Assembly (NCBI GenBank): GCA_031296935.1
Contig: JAVDPD010000028.1
Span: 16,355-80,354 of the forward strand
From: Cerasicoccus maritimus
GTDB lineage: Bacteria; Verrucomicrobiota; Verrucomicrobiia; Opitutales; Cerasicoccaceae
Reading direction: 5' to 3'
DNA: 64,000 bases
This document shows, piece after piece, positions 1 to 8,945 of this stretch. Within the stretch, counting starts at the first letter, position 1. Each line of letters starts with the position of its first letter. Position numbers and translations under genes: made by a program. Below the pieces are notes generated by a model, which was not told the origin of the DNA, made no database searches, and saw only the letters and a list, made by a program, of their open reading frames with translations.

Positions 1-414
1 GCTGCCGCTGATCGTCGAGGCATTGGGAAAATAAAGCTGAGTCGTGTTGCCCACGCTGCTCAGGCTAAGCAGACCGTTATTCTGAAAGGCCACGACCGGA
101 TTCGCCCCGGCCAGCGTCAACGTGCGATTGTTGGTAATATTGAGGCTGTCACCCGAGCTGATGTTGAGCGAATTCAGCGTCGTACTGCCGAGGTTGAACG
201 TCACGGCGGAATTGCCAGCAGCGCCGCCATCGATATACACGTCGAAGGCTGAACTATTCGGAATCACGAAATCGAACCAATTGCCTTGGGTGTTCCAATT
301 ACTCGTCCCGCCGACCCAGGTCGCGTCCGTAGCATACGCAGCGTTACTGGCCCACAGCGACAACGAGGCGCTGCAGACAATCCGCCAAAGCGGTGTGCAG
401 AAAAGGTGTTTCAT
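1..414 (-). CDS. Secreted PEP-CTERM/autotransporter-repeat type protein, N-terminal part (cut by window edge)
   Basis: Reading the minus strand from the ATG at 412-414 gives 138 codons open to the window edge, so the protein continues beyond position 1. Residues 1-27 look like a signal peptide (MKHLFC..., hydrophobic SASLSLWASNAAYA, cleavage before TDATW). The mature start, ATWVGGTSNWNTQGNW, is the opening typical of Verrucomicrobia/Planctomycetes proteins built from autotransporter-associated beta-strand repeats. The rest is Asn/Ser/Thr-rich, beta-repeat-like sequence (LNSLNISSGDSLNITNN, LTLAGANPVV). By family habit it is an exported, surface-associated protein, often ending in a PEP-CTERM anchor, but the C-terminus is not visible. 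No clear Shine-Dalgarno precedes the ATG. Function unknown. Confidence 0.75.
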   Translation of the reverse strand, partial: MKHLFCTPLWRIVCSASLSLWASNAAYATDATWVGGTSNWNTQGNWFDFVIPNSSAFDVYIDGGAAGNSAVTFNLGSTTLNSLNISSGDSLNITNNRTLTLAGANPVVAFQNNGLLSLSSVGNTTQLYFPNASTISGS

Positions 415-548
415 GGCAGTTTGAGTAGAAATTAAAATTTTGTCATGTGATGCAGCCAAATGCCCACAAATCAAAAAGCAGTATCATCAAACTACAGGAA
501 ACACCTGAGACAGGCAACTCATTATCCTGCACATAAAAACTTTTAACA

Positions 549-563
549 ATTGATTGAATCAAT
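549..563. promoter_or_regulatory. 15-nt palindrome in intergenic region (possible operator)
   Basis: ATTGATT-G-AATCAAT is a perfect 7-bp palindrome around a central G. It lies about 135 bases upstream of the start of the truncated secreted protein and downstream of the SGNH hydrolase gene. It could be an operator, but nothing ties it to a known regulator. Confidence 0.2.
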
Positions 564-653
564 GCGGAAAAAGTGACTTTTCGCAGTGATCAAGCGAACA
601 AAAACCAGGGCCATCCAGCCCCGATTTCCCTATTCAACAACAATGAAGTAACA

Positions 654-1700
654 TTATGGCGTCACGCCAGTGCGCGGATCGCTCGTCACCACGTCCCAAA
701 TGGTCTGCTGAACCGCGCGCACGAGCTCCGCGTATTCGGGCTTATCGAGGCCATAGGGTGCCGCCGACATGCCCACCGGATTCTGGCCGCTGAGCACGGT
801 GAAAATCGTTGAGCCAGAAATAAAGATGCCCAGTGCATTCTCTTTGTGTGGGATGGGATTAAAGTGAATTGCGTCGGCGTAGAGGATGTTTGCGCCGTCA
901 GCAAAGGTCGTGTCATCGTCCAGACCGGGAAGCAAATCGGGGTCCTGCGCAGCTAGTTTCTCCAAGCCCGGGAGCTCGCCTGCCTTGATCTTGGCGTCGA
1001 TCCGAAAGACCACTTCGCCTACCGGAATCAGTCGCACCGGCGTTTTCAGCATCGGGTATTTGTCGTTCAGGTAGTTTAGCAACTGACCATAAAAGTCGCG
1101 CGAGGCGGCGTTCTTGGCCGCGGTCCAATCGTCATCTTCGAGCGTTGCCGTGTAACTGGCCTCCCAGGCAGCGGGGAAGTCGATATTGAGCGGCTTCTTC
1201 GTGCCCTTCTCCTTATCGCGGCGCGGCCAGGTCGCGTAGATGTAAAACGTGTCCGTCGCCTTATGCTCCAGCGCGAGGTCTATGAAGTTGCACGCGCCAC
1301 CGTAGGTGTCCTTCATCTTGCTGAGGAAGGGCTGCATGACGAGCGCATCCCATTGGTGCTCGGTCAGACCGGTTTCATAACGACCAAAGCGCGGCTCCGG
1401 GCGCTTGTCGAACGGGTTGGTGTCGGGGGCAAACGTATCGCCGCTGGGCACATTCGTTTCCCAGGCGATCCACTTCTGGCTGGGCTCGTCTTTGTAATTC
1501 CAGTGGCGGATCAGCGACTTGCCACCCGAGAGCTGCGAACCGAATTGCAGATCAATCCCCCGCTCCCCAAAAAGCGTGTGCACGCGGTCAAGCGTCGTGC
1601 TGGCAGTCAGGCTATTGCCGATAAAATAAACGTTCAGCGTTTCTTCGGCGCGCACGCACAGCGGCGCCAGCGCAAGGAGGAGGTAGGGGAATACTTTCAT
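654..1700 (-). CDS. Secreted SGNH/GDSL-type hydrolase-like protein
   Basis: The protein has 348 residues from the ATG at 1698-1700. I prefer this start because it directly opens a signal peptide (MKVFPYLLLALAPLCVRA, cleavage before EET); an upstream in-frame start would add 18 non-signal residues. The motif GNSLT at 28-32 carries the putative nucleophile Ser30, as in block I of SGNH esterases. DAIH at 276-279 fits the catalytic Asp-x-x-His of block V. This suggests an exported esterase/lipase-like enzyme, perhaps acting on acylated carbohydrate, though the substrate is not evident. It lies 95 bases downstream of the 2317-residue secreted protein gene on the same strand, so co-transcription is possible. 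Some GNSLT proteins in this phylum have no tested activity. Confidence 0.72.
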   Translation of the reverse strand: MKVFPYLLLALAPLCVRAEETLNVYFIGNSLTASTTLDRVHTLFGERGIDLQFGSQLSGGKSLIRHWNYKDEPSQKWIAWETNVPSGDTFAPDTNPFDKRPEPRFGRYETGLTEHQWDALVMQPFLSKMKDTYGGACNFIDLALEHKATDTFYIYATWPRRDKEKGTKKPLNIDFPAAWEASYTATLEDDDWTAAKNAASRDFYGQLLNYLNDKYPMLKTPVRLIPVGEVVFRIDAKIKAGELPGLEKLAAQDPDLLPGLDDDTTFADGANILYADAIHFNPIPHKENALGIFISGSTIFTVLSGQNPVGMSAAPYGLDKPEYAELVRAVQQTIWDVVTSDPRTGVTP

Positions 1701-1795
1701 GGGTCTTGAAAAGAATTCACTATGACGACCATACGCCAAAGAAGAAAGCTTCAAACCATGACTTCATTTGCACTTAAGCATACACTAAACCGCGA

Positions 1796-4700
1796 TCAAT
1801 CTTCCGCTAAAACCCTCACCCGAATGAACGCCGCTTCCTCTGGATTGACACCTACTGGCAAGAGCGAGCGCACCACCACGAGGTCATAATCAACGCCGGG
1901 TTCACGCTCAACGACTTCAGTGTAGGCGTCCCCACTGCGCCAAGCCGCGTCGAAGCCATTATTGGTCTCGACGATGTATTCCAATCCTTTGGCCGAACGA
2001 CTTTCGCGGTATTCAATACCCAGGTAGAGCACGTCATCCTGATCCTCGAAAAGAATGATCTGCGGCGCGCCATTCAGTGAATCCGAAGCCGTCGGATCGA
2101 GGGCAAATGCATACTCCAGGAGCGTGGGCAATCCGTCCAATTCGCTGTCGGCCAAATACCCACTGATCGCATCATTCGCACCATCCACAGCGCCATATGC
2201 CAATACGCGAAACTGGTTAAAAGGAAGGTCGTTAATCGTCACTATTGCCTCACTTTGATAAGGCAGCAAATCATAGCCAACGCCATCAAGCAGCGTTAAG
2301 ATTACATCTTCGGGCCCTTCCAAATCATTGTCCGCCAAGGGAGCAATCACCACTGTGGTGAATGAGGCGCCGGCAGGTATTTCCACGGAATGACTTTGCG
2401 ATGCAAAGTCCACACCTTCCACAGCCACGCCACTCAGTTCAAAGCTGACCGTGAGTGCGCCGCTGACATCATCCACCACCCGATAAATCTGGAACGAAGC
2501 TGGCGTTAAGCCCTCTTCGCTTGCAGTTGCATCCAAGGCAACCACGCCCACACCATCGGAGCCGACGCCGGGATAATCGTCCGGATCAATCGGATCGGTG
2601 CCTGCGGCAATTTCAACGGCGTTCGTTGCGCCGTCGCCGTCAAAGTCATCGCTGCCCAGCACGTCTTGAATCAAGGCAATCGCGTCCGTCCCATCGGCGT
2701 CGATGATGCGTAATTCCTCGGCGTCGGGCAGTGAATCCTCATCCAAGTCGCTATCAATGTGGCCATCCGTGGCGTCGAGACGGAATTGACGCAGCGCTCC
2801 ACGTCGATCGTCGTTCATGAAGCTCGCGTAGAGCGTGGCTTCGCCGTCGCCAGTGCTGACCAGTTCGAGTTCGGTGTAGGCACCCGGCGTTTGCGAAATG
2901 ATGGTTCCGCTGTCGATCGGCGCCATTGGCGAACGCTGAACCACTGCATAGTTTAAGTCTTGCTGCTCGGTCGTTTCGTCTGTCTCAGTCCACGCCACGA
3001 AATACTGCCGCGACTGATTCTGCACGGGCTCAATAGCGATGATCTCAGGGATCGTTCCCGCCAACACCGTGCCGTAATAAATCGAGCCGCTAATTGCGTC
3101 ACTGGCATGCAACGAAATGCCACTGTTGTCAATTGAAGCCACTAAAATATATGGACGCGAAGCACCAGTCGCATCCCGCTTCATGTCAAACGGCCGGTTC
3201 CGGCTCGGCAATATGCTTATCGGCGTATCGGAGCCTTCGGGCAGGTAGCGCAACGCGGAGTCATTTCGGTAAAACAGGCCAGCAGCATCGGTCGCTTCAA
3301 CCCCCACCGGCGTCTCCAAATTGCGGAGGGCGTTATTGAGCGCATAGGCTTCGGGCGTCTGCCACGATCCATTCTCGTAGCGTGCGGAACCGAGATCAGC
3401 CACTTCGCTGTCGCGCCCTTCCAAAGCCAATTCCCAAGCCACGTAGGAGAACGTTCCTTCTGCGCGACCAGCCGTTACCCGACGCGCCACGCCATTGAGC
3501 TCCGCCACGGTTTCCGGAGCCGACCAAGTTGCCATATCTTCACTGCCGACAATCGCTCGGATCGTAGTTGGCGGCGATTCGAGATTGGCGTCATCAGCTG
3601 CAATTTCACTCCATGCGACAATCCATTCGCCCGTCCAATGTTCGACGACTGCGAGGTCCACCACATACTCCGCTAAACCAATTTCAGAGGAACCAACAGA
3701 ACCAAAGGAATGATCGTCCACGCGGTTCAGGAGACGAATCGACGTCCCTCCCCCATCGGCCCCTTCGGTGAAAATCAGGAAGCTCGCATTCGATTCCGGC
3801 ACGGCTATGTGGCTGTGCACCGTAAGGTCGCTCAAGATCTCCGGCGCCTCACCGGTCACTTCGACCAGCGCATTCGCAGTTGAACGCTGCACCACCGTCA
3901 TCGGAATGAACTCGATGAGCGAATCCGTCGTGAACTGATGGTCGAAGCGAATCAAATCCCACTCCCAAGACTTTTCCAACGTGGTCACGTAGAGATCGGC
4001 AAAGGCCTCAAGCGAACCCGTCATGCGACCGCTAATGCGTTCGATAGGCGGCCAGTCTCCAAATTTATTGGGCACAACGAGCACAGAGTTTTCGCTGCGT
4101 TCTTCGCTGTCTCCATCGAGTCCGGTCAGGTTAAAACGCGCCTTGGCGCCCGCATTTCCGCCGACCACATCAATGTCCATTCCAACCCCAAAGTTAAAGG
4201 TGAGAATGAATTCATCCGTTGGCCCGGGCTCATCTTCGGCTCCACCTAGGAAGTGGTTGCGCGGCGTGGTTTGAATCGGGTCATTGGTCGAAATAATGAC
4301 GTATTCCTCAGAACCAGGAGTGGATGAAACCGGGAACTCTGGCTGCTGTAGCGCGGTGCGAGTCGGGTTATCTGTTTTCCAGGTGCGAGTGGCGTTCAGT
4401 GCGATATCTGCGTCCACAGCACCATAAATGACGAGTGCTTCCGAAACCGACAGCCCGGCGAGAATGGGTCCGATGTAGGGCACCTTGCCCGTGACGGGTT
4501 CGAGGTTCATGCGCATGTTGATGTCGCTCATGCTGAAGTCCACACTGTGCTTCATGATGAGCTCTTTTTGCTCGGTCGAGCTGATTTGCTCCATAGCCGC
4601 TTTCACCGCGACTGAGCCAATCGAATACTCGACGCCCAAGTTTTGAATGATCGGCGGGAAGTAACTTCGCGGGTCAAATTTGCCGTCACCCTTGAGCTCG

Positions 4701-7700
4701 ATGTTTCCCTCAGTGAGGTCGTCGATGCGGAACTCCGTGCCAATGCCTAAGCCGACATCTCCGCTGTCGCCATCGAGCGTAAAAGCGCCGTCGCTCTCAA
4801 ATGTGCCGCCCAGAAAGCCTGGAGCGAGACTAAGGATGCCAGCCCCGGGCACGCCGAGCCCCTCAGACCAATCGACGGCGAATTCGTAGTTGTAATTCAC
4901 ATGCTTGGGGTCTTCTTCACCTTCGGCTGCGATCTCCGCGGTGAAATCCGGCAAGGCCACAAAACGCCCGTCCGGAAGGATTGCTTCGAGCTCTTCCCTG
5001 GTTGCCTGAGCACCGGCAATCAGCGCTACGGCATCCAACAAAGTGGCAAATGAGTCCGGCAAGCGAATGCCAAACAGCGCGGTGCTTTCGGTCGACGCCA
5101 GCTCTGGAATCTCTTCGACCAAAACTGCGCCGCCGCGCGTAACGACCACGAGAACCGGGTCAAAATAGCCCGGAGGCAAGTCTGCTAAAGTCAGCGTGGC
5201 ATCGATCGATTGCGTCAAATCCGTGGTCTCGAAATCCGTAGCGAGCAGGCGCTGAAACCAGACATTGCCGCGGTTCAAATCGACTTCGCTCGTGGGTTCT
5301 CCTTGCGAGGCAGTGTCGTCACCGTCGTCAGCCAAGTCAGCCAGCCAGGACAGGCGTTCGTCGTTCCCCGCAGGCAATGTAAAGGTCGCGAAACCTCCTA
5401 GTGTCCACGAACCATTCGACCAGATTCGCTGGTCGATCAACCAAACTTCATCGACTGGATCATCGTAGTTGTAAGTTTCACTGCCAGAAGGAGTCGACGC
5501 GCCTTCTTCGTAAAAGCCGGGCAAGGTGGCGCTGTAGCTGCGCCCTTCAACGCTTGCTTGCCAAGTCATTTCCAAGGCTTCTTTAGCGCTGTCTTCAGAA
5601 AACAGCGTCGGATCACCAGCCCGTTTGAGGCCAGTGAAGAAATAGCCTCGGCGGTCGAAAACAGGAGCAGAGCCAACGCTCGGCGGTTCCAATGCATCAA
5701 GGGTCACTTCAATGTTGCTCAAACTCCAGTGGCTGCCTTCGACTTGCTGAGCTGTGGATTCATCCGGCTCAACGAATACACGCACGATCTGATACCCCGG
5801 CGCACGCACTTCGATGTAATGTGGCACCCAATCCGTGATGTAGGTGAACCCTCCTTCAATCGCGGCGCCTCCGCCTTCAGGATAGCGCTCCTCGATGCTC
5901 ACTGGCAGGATTACACCCGTAGGTCCCTTGATAGTGAATTGCACTCCCTCAACATCAATTGCAGGGCCTGTTGTTTCCTTTAGATCAAACTCCACCGTGA
6001 GCGTTCGGCTCAGCAACATCGTCGTTGAATAAACTGGAGACAGCGCATCTCCACGATTGACCAAAGTCGCATAGGCCTCGCTATCGCCAGTCTCAAAAGT
6101 CCAGCTATCACCGTTGAGCGCCACGCTCGGGTATTCATCCGGCGTTCCCGAAAAAGTGCCCGGAGCTGCGTTGGCCTGATTATTGATCAACACACCCACG
6201 TTGCTCAATTGCAGGCTCGGGTAAGCCGCGTTACGGACATCGACTGCGACAGAATAATTGACGCCCGGCGGAATGGATGGATTGGCGTTATTGCCTGGTC
6301 CGCCAATGATGATTTCCAAATTGTCCGAAGAACTCAGTTTATACCAGTCGTCTTCGGTGTAAAACCAGGCATCCGTCCAATGCCCCGTAATGGGGTTTCC
6401 TGAAAACGGCAAACTGCCAGCGTAATCGACCTGATAAATCCGCGCTCCTGTCGTGTGGCTGGAATACGCGCCATCACCACCATCTGCATCGGGATCCCAC
6501 ACGGCAACGGCGGCAATGACAGGGCTCGTGCCAAGCGTCGAGTCGCCCTCGATCTGAGTCGCGGCACCATCGATTGTTTCACCGGGAAACACTGACACTT
6601 CGCCGTAATCGAAGTCCACACCGCCCGGTGGCAAGCCCGGACCTGGGAAATCGATCAAGGTAATCTCGCTGGCGTCGGTTGGCGCCAAATTCGCACGCTC
6701 AGCTGTCAACGTGGGCGCATATGTGCCGGGGGGCAATTTTTTACGCTCAAATCGATAAGCTTCACCATCGGCATAAAGCGGCGCAGTCAACTCATCAACA
6801 CCGAGGTCTACTTCTAGCTCTTGAAGTTCGATCAAATCCATGAAGCGATGCGCCACGACAGCTGACTCACCCCCTTGATCAAAACTCAAAATTGCATTCT
6901 CGTTCGGATCGTTGTTCACAATGACTTCTCCGGCGATCCCGTAAACTTCCTCGCGCACTAACAAATCGAGTTGATAAACTCCGCCAGAGCTTATGCTCAA
7001 GCCTCGCGGCTCGATGTAGTCACCCCACGAGCTACGAGGCGTGCTGGGCTCGTAAATATCCGCCAGTGGCCAACCACGACTGTTTGTGAACCCGACACCC
7101 GACGGCTCATCTTTGGAGAGTCGTATACCCGCGCCCCAATAGCCATCCATCATGTTTGGAAGTTTGATGCCGTAAATACCTGGTGGCAGTTCTAGCGAAT
7201 AGCGACCTTGGGAATCTGTCGTAACTTCGATCTCTTGAAATGCTGACTGCACTTTGGACTTCGCCATGTCGTGCACCTCGAAGATGATCGTTTCATTCGT
7301 GCGTGGTTTGTAAGCCGTTTCGCTGCCGGGCTGTAAGTCGTCCTGCTCCATCAGAAGCAGAACGCCCTCGACCGTCGCCAGTTCCACTTGGATATCGCCG
7401 ACGACCATACCGCCCTCTCCGGGCAGATTCTCGACGCTGCCGCGGAAAGTCATCGCCAAATTAAATTCGTTATCCGACTGCAAGGTCAGATCGCCATCGA
7501 AGGCAAACTCCATGCGCTGAACAATGTCGACGACGACATCGTAACGTCCGGGAGGGAAATCCGCAAATCCGCTCGCCGACGAAATCACATTGCTGTTTTC
7601 CAACGTGTTCAGCGTGTAAAAAATCAAGTCATCCTCATAAATGCCTTCACTGTTCGAGCCTTTGTGTGGGACCAGGAAGCCTTGGTCTGACTGCACTGTG

Positions 7701-8749
7701 CCAAAGGAATTAGCCGTGAAACCTGTGTAATAAGGCACCGTTAATTGGTGGCCAATGCCCGCCCACAGGTCTTCATCATTGCGCATGTGGACTGCTTGCA
7801 CTTCCGCAGGCAACTCGCCGTCTGCATCTGGCATCACGATCACGGTGCCGTCAACCATCTCGAAACCAATGCGGCTGACTTCGACTCGCCATGCCAACTT
7901 TGGTAAATTGATAAACGTCACCTCGCCGTTTTCGTCTGTCATGCTGGAACGCGTGGGCAGCAATTCGCGCTCGGTATCGTTGGGGTCGACCCCCGTCAGC
8001 TTGATCGTGAAATTTTTGGCGGGCTGCGGATCGCCAAAGCCAAAGGTTCCGAAATATTGCTCCCAATCGACGGTAAAACTCAGTTGCCCTTTCTTCGGCT
8101 CAAGCAGCAACGAAACGGTGTGCGGGCCTGTCAGCGTCACGACATCGCTGGTGTATTCGATAAAGAAATTCGACGTATCAACACTGGCTAAACTTGCAGA
8201 CGTCGCATCGTTGAAGAAAAACTGAAAGGAGCCGGCGGACACGCCTCGAAAAGTTGCACAGCCATTCTCGTCAGTCACCGCTGCATAGGTTTTTGCCGTC
8301 GGCGCGCCTTCGGGGTCAAACTTGCAGCGCACGGGAATCCCCGCCGCCTCAACGCCGCTGACCACGCTGTTTAGCTGTACATAGACGTCGAACCAAGGCG
8401 TGTCGGAATCCAATGGCGTGAGTTCTACATTCAACGCTTCTTCGCCTTCACTGAGTGACAAAGGGTCAACCGTCGCCGTCTCAAATGCCGGGTGGCTAAC
8501 CGCTAATGCATAGTCGTCGACCGGGAGGTCTGCGATCCGGTAAAAGCCAAAAGCATCCGCATACGTCCGCGCGGCGACTCCTTCCGCCAAAGGGTCATCG
8601 TCCAGTATAATTGCCGCGCCTTCGAGACCGAAGCCGGTGCTTTCATCAATAACGCGCCCAGCCAAAGTGGCCGTTTGAGCGCGGGCAGTGAGGCCCCCAA
8701 ACACTGTAAAAACTATGAGGCAGTAGCTAAAGCATCTCAATAGATACAT
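1796..8749 (-). CDS. Giant secreted multidomain protein (carboxypeptidase-regulatory-like, TSP3-like, Calx-beta)
   Basis: This 2317-residue protein has a signal peptide (MYLLRC...GGLTARA, cleavage before QTATL). The N-terminal third carries several carboxypeptidase-regulatory/Cna-B-like folds (LAGRVIDESTGFGLEGAAI at about 30-50, followed by GFYRIADLPVDDYAL). The middle contains beta-rich segments without a recognised family. Around 1700-2000 the sequence resembles a propeller-like region (WTGEWIVAWSE). Asp-rich calcium-binding-like repeats follow at about 2005-2065 (DLDEDSLPDAEEL, DDFDGDGATNAVEI). A Calx-beta-like domain covers about 2067-2180. The last 135 residues are a module (DSELDGLPTLLEYA...FIRVRVLAED) shared with other secreted proteins in this window. 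There is no PEP-CTERM anchor. A surface or matrix role is inferred; no catalytic site is visible. Confidence 0.85.
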   Translation of the reverse strand: MYLLRCFSYCLIVFTVFGGLTARAQTATLAGRVIDESTGFGLEGAAIILDDDPLAEGVAARTYADAFGFYRIADLPVDDYALAVSHPAFETATVDPLSLSEGEEALNVELTPLDSDTPWFDVYVQLNSVVSGVEAAGIPVRCKFDPEGAPTAKTYAAVTDENGCATFRGVSAGSFQFFFNDATSASLASVDTSNFFIEYTSDVVTLTGPHTVSLLLEPKKGQLSFTVDWEQYFGTFGFGDPQPAKNFTIKLTGVDPNDTERELLPTRSSMTDENGEVTFINLPKLAWRVEVSRIGFEMVDGTVIVMPDADGELPAEVQAVHMRNDEDLWAGIGHQLTVPYYTGFTANSFGTVQSDQGFLVPHKGSNSEGIYEDDLIFYTLNTLENSNVISSASGFADFPPGRYDVVVDIVQRMEFAFDGDLTLQSDNEFNLAMTFRGSVENLPGEGGMVVGDIQVELATVEGVLLLMEQDDLQPGSETAYKPRTNETIIFEVHDMAKSKVQSAFQEIEVTTDSQGRYSLELPPGIYGIKLPNMMDGYWGAGIRLSKDEPSGVGFTNSRGWPLADIYEPSTPRSSWGDYIEPRGLSISSGGVYQLDLLVREEVYGIAGEVIVNNDPNENAILSFDQGGESAVVAHRFMDLIELQELEVDLGVDELTAPLYADGEAYRFERKKLPPGTYAPTLTAERANLAPTDASEITLIDFPGPGLPPGGVDFDYGEVSVFPGETIDGAATQIEGDSTLGTSPVIAAVAVWDPDADGGDGAYSSHTTGARIYQVDYAGSLPFSGNPITGHWTDAWFYTEDDWYKLSSSDNLEIIIGGPGNNANPSIPPGVNYSVAVDVRNAAYPSLQLSNVGVLINNQANAAPGTFSGTPDEYPSVALNGDSWTFETGDSEAYATLVNRGDALSPVYSTTMLLSRTLTVEFDLKETTGPAIDVEGVQFTIKGPTGVILPVSIEERYPEGGGAAIEGGFTYITDWVPHYIEVRAPGYQIVRVFVEPDESTAQQVEGSHWSLSNIEVTLDALEPPSVGSAPVFDRRGYFFTGLKRAGDPTLFSEDSAKEALEMTWQASVEGRSYSATLPGFYEEGASTPSGSETYNYDDPVDEVWLIDQRIWSNGSWTLGGFATFTLPAGNDERLSWLADLADDGDDTASQGEPTSEVDLNRGNVWFQRLLATDFETTDLTQSIDATLTLADLPPGYFDPVLVVVTRGGAVLVEEIPELASTESTALFGIRLPDSFATLLDAVALIAGAQATREELEAILPDGRFVALPDFTAEIAAEGEEDPKHVNYNYEFAVDWSEGLGVPGAGILSLAPGFLGGTFESDGAFTLDGDSGDVGLGIGTEFRIDDLTEGNIELKGDGKFDPRSYFPPIIQNLGVEYSIGSVAVKAAMEQISSTEQKELIMKHSVDFSMSDINMRMNLEPVTGKVPYIGPILAGLSVSEALVIYGAVDADIALNATRTWKTDNPTRTALQQPEFPVSSTPGSEEYVIISTNDPIQTTPRNHFLGGAEDEPGPTDEFILTFNFGVGMDIDVVGGNAGAKARFNLTGLDGDSEERSENSVLVVPNKFGDWPPIERISGRMTGSLEAFADLYVTTLEKSWEWDLIRFDHQFTTDSLIEFIPMTVVQRSTANALVEVTGEAPEILSDLTVHSHIAVPESNASFLIFTEGADGGGTSIRLLNRVDDHSFGSVGSSEIGLAEYVVDLAVVEHWTGEWIVAWSEIAADDANLESPPTTIRAIVGSEDMATWSAPETVAELNGVARRVTAGRAEGTFSYVAWELALEGRDSEVADLGSARYENGSWQTPEAYALNNALRNLETPVGVEATDAAGLFYRNDSALRYLPEGSDTPISILPSRNRPFDMKRDATGASRPYILVASIDNSGISLHASDAISGSIYYGTVLAGTIPEIIAIEPVQNQSRQYFVAWTETDETTEQQDLNYAVVQRSPMAPIDSGTIISQTPGAYTELELVSTGDGEATLYASFMNDDRRGALRQFRLDATDGHIDSDLDEDSLPDAEELRIIDADGTDAIALIQDVLGSDDFDGDGATNAVEIAAGTDPIDPDDYPGVGSDGVGVVALDATASEEGLTPASFQIYRVVDDVSGALTVSFELSGVAVEGVDFASQSHSVEIPAGASFTTVVIAPLADNDLEGPEDVILTLLDGVGYDLLPYQSEAIVTINDLPFNQFRVLAYGAVDGANDAISGYLADSELDGLPTLLEYAFALDPTASDSLNGAPQIILFEDQDDVLYLGIEYRESRSAKGLEYIVETNNGFDAAWRSGDAYTEVVEREPGVDYDLVVVRSLLPVGVNPEEAAFIRVRVLAED

Positions 8750-8884
8750 GCTAATAACCCTAGCAAAGGTAACTAATATTTACTAGAAAAATATGAGTCA
8801 AATACCCAATACGGAAGAGAGTCTTCTTGTAGGATCAAGAGTCCACGGCCCATCCCCAATGAAGAAGCCGGAAGTAGTTCACCA

Positions 8885-8919
8885 TAAAAAACCGGCGGCC
8901 CCATGTGGGAACCGCCGGT
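8885..8919 (-). terminator. Rho-independent terminator of typA
   Basis: On the minus strand a GC-rich stem (ACCGGCGG...CCGCCGGT, arms 8907-8919 and 8891-8902) with a short ACAT loop is followed by a run of T. It lies 27 bases beyond the typA stop codon. Confidence 0.8.
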
Positions 8920-8945
8920 CGTAAAATCAAGCCGTCCGGTCGTGC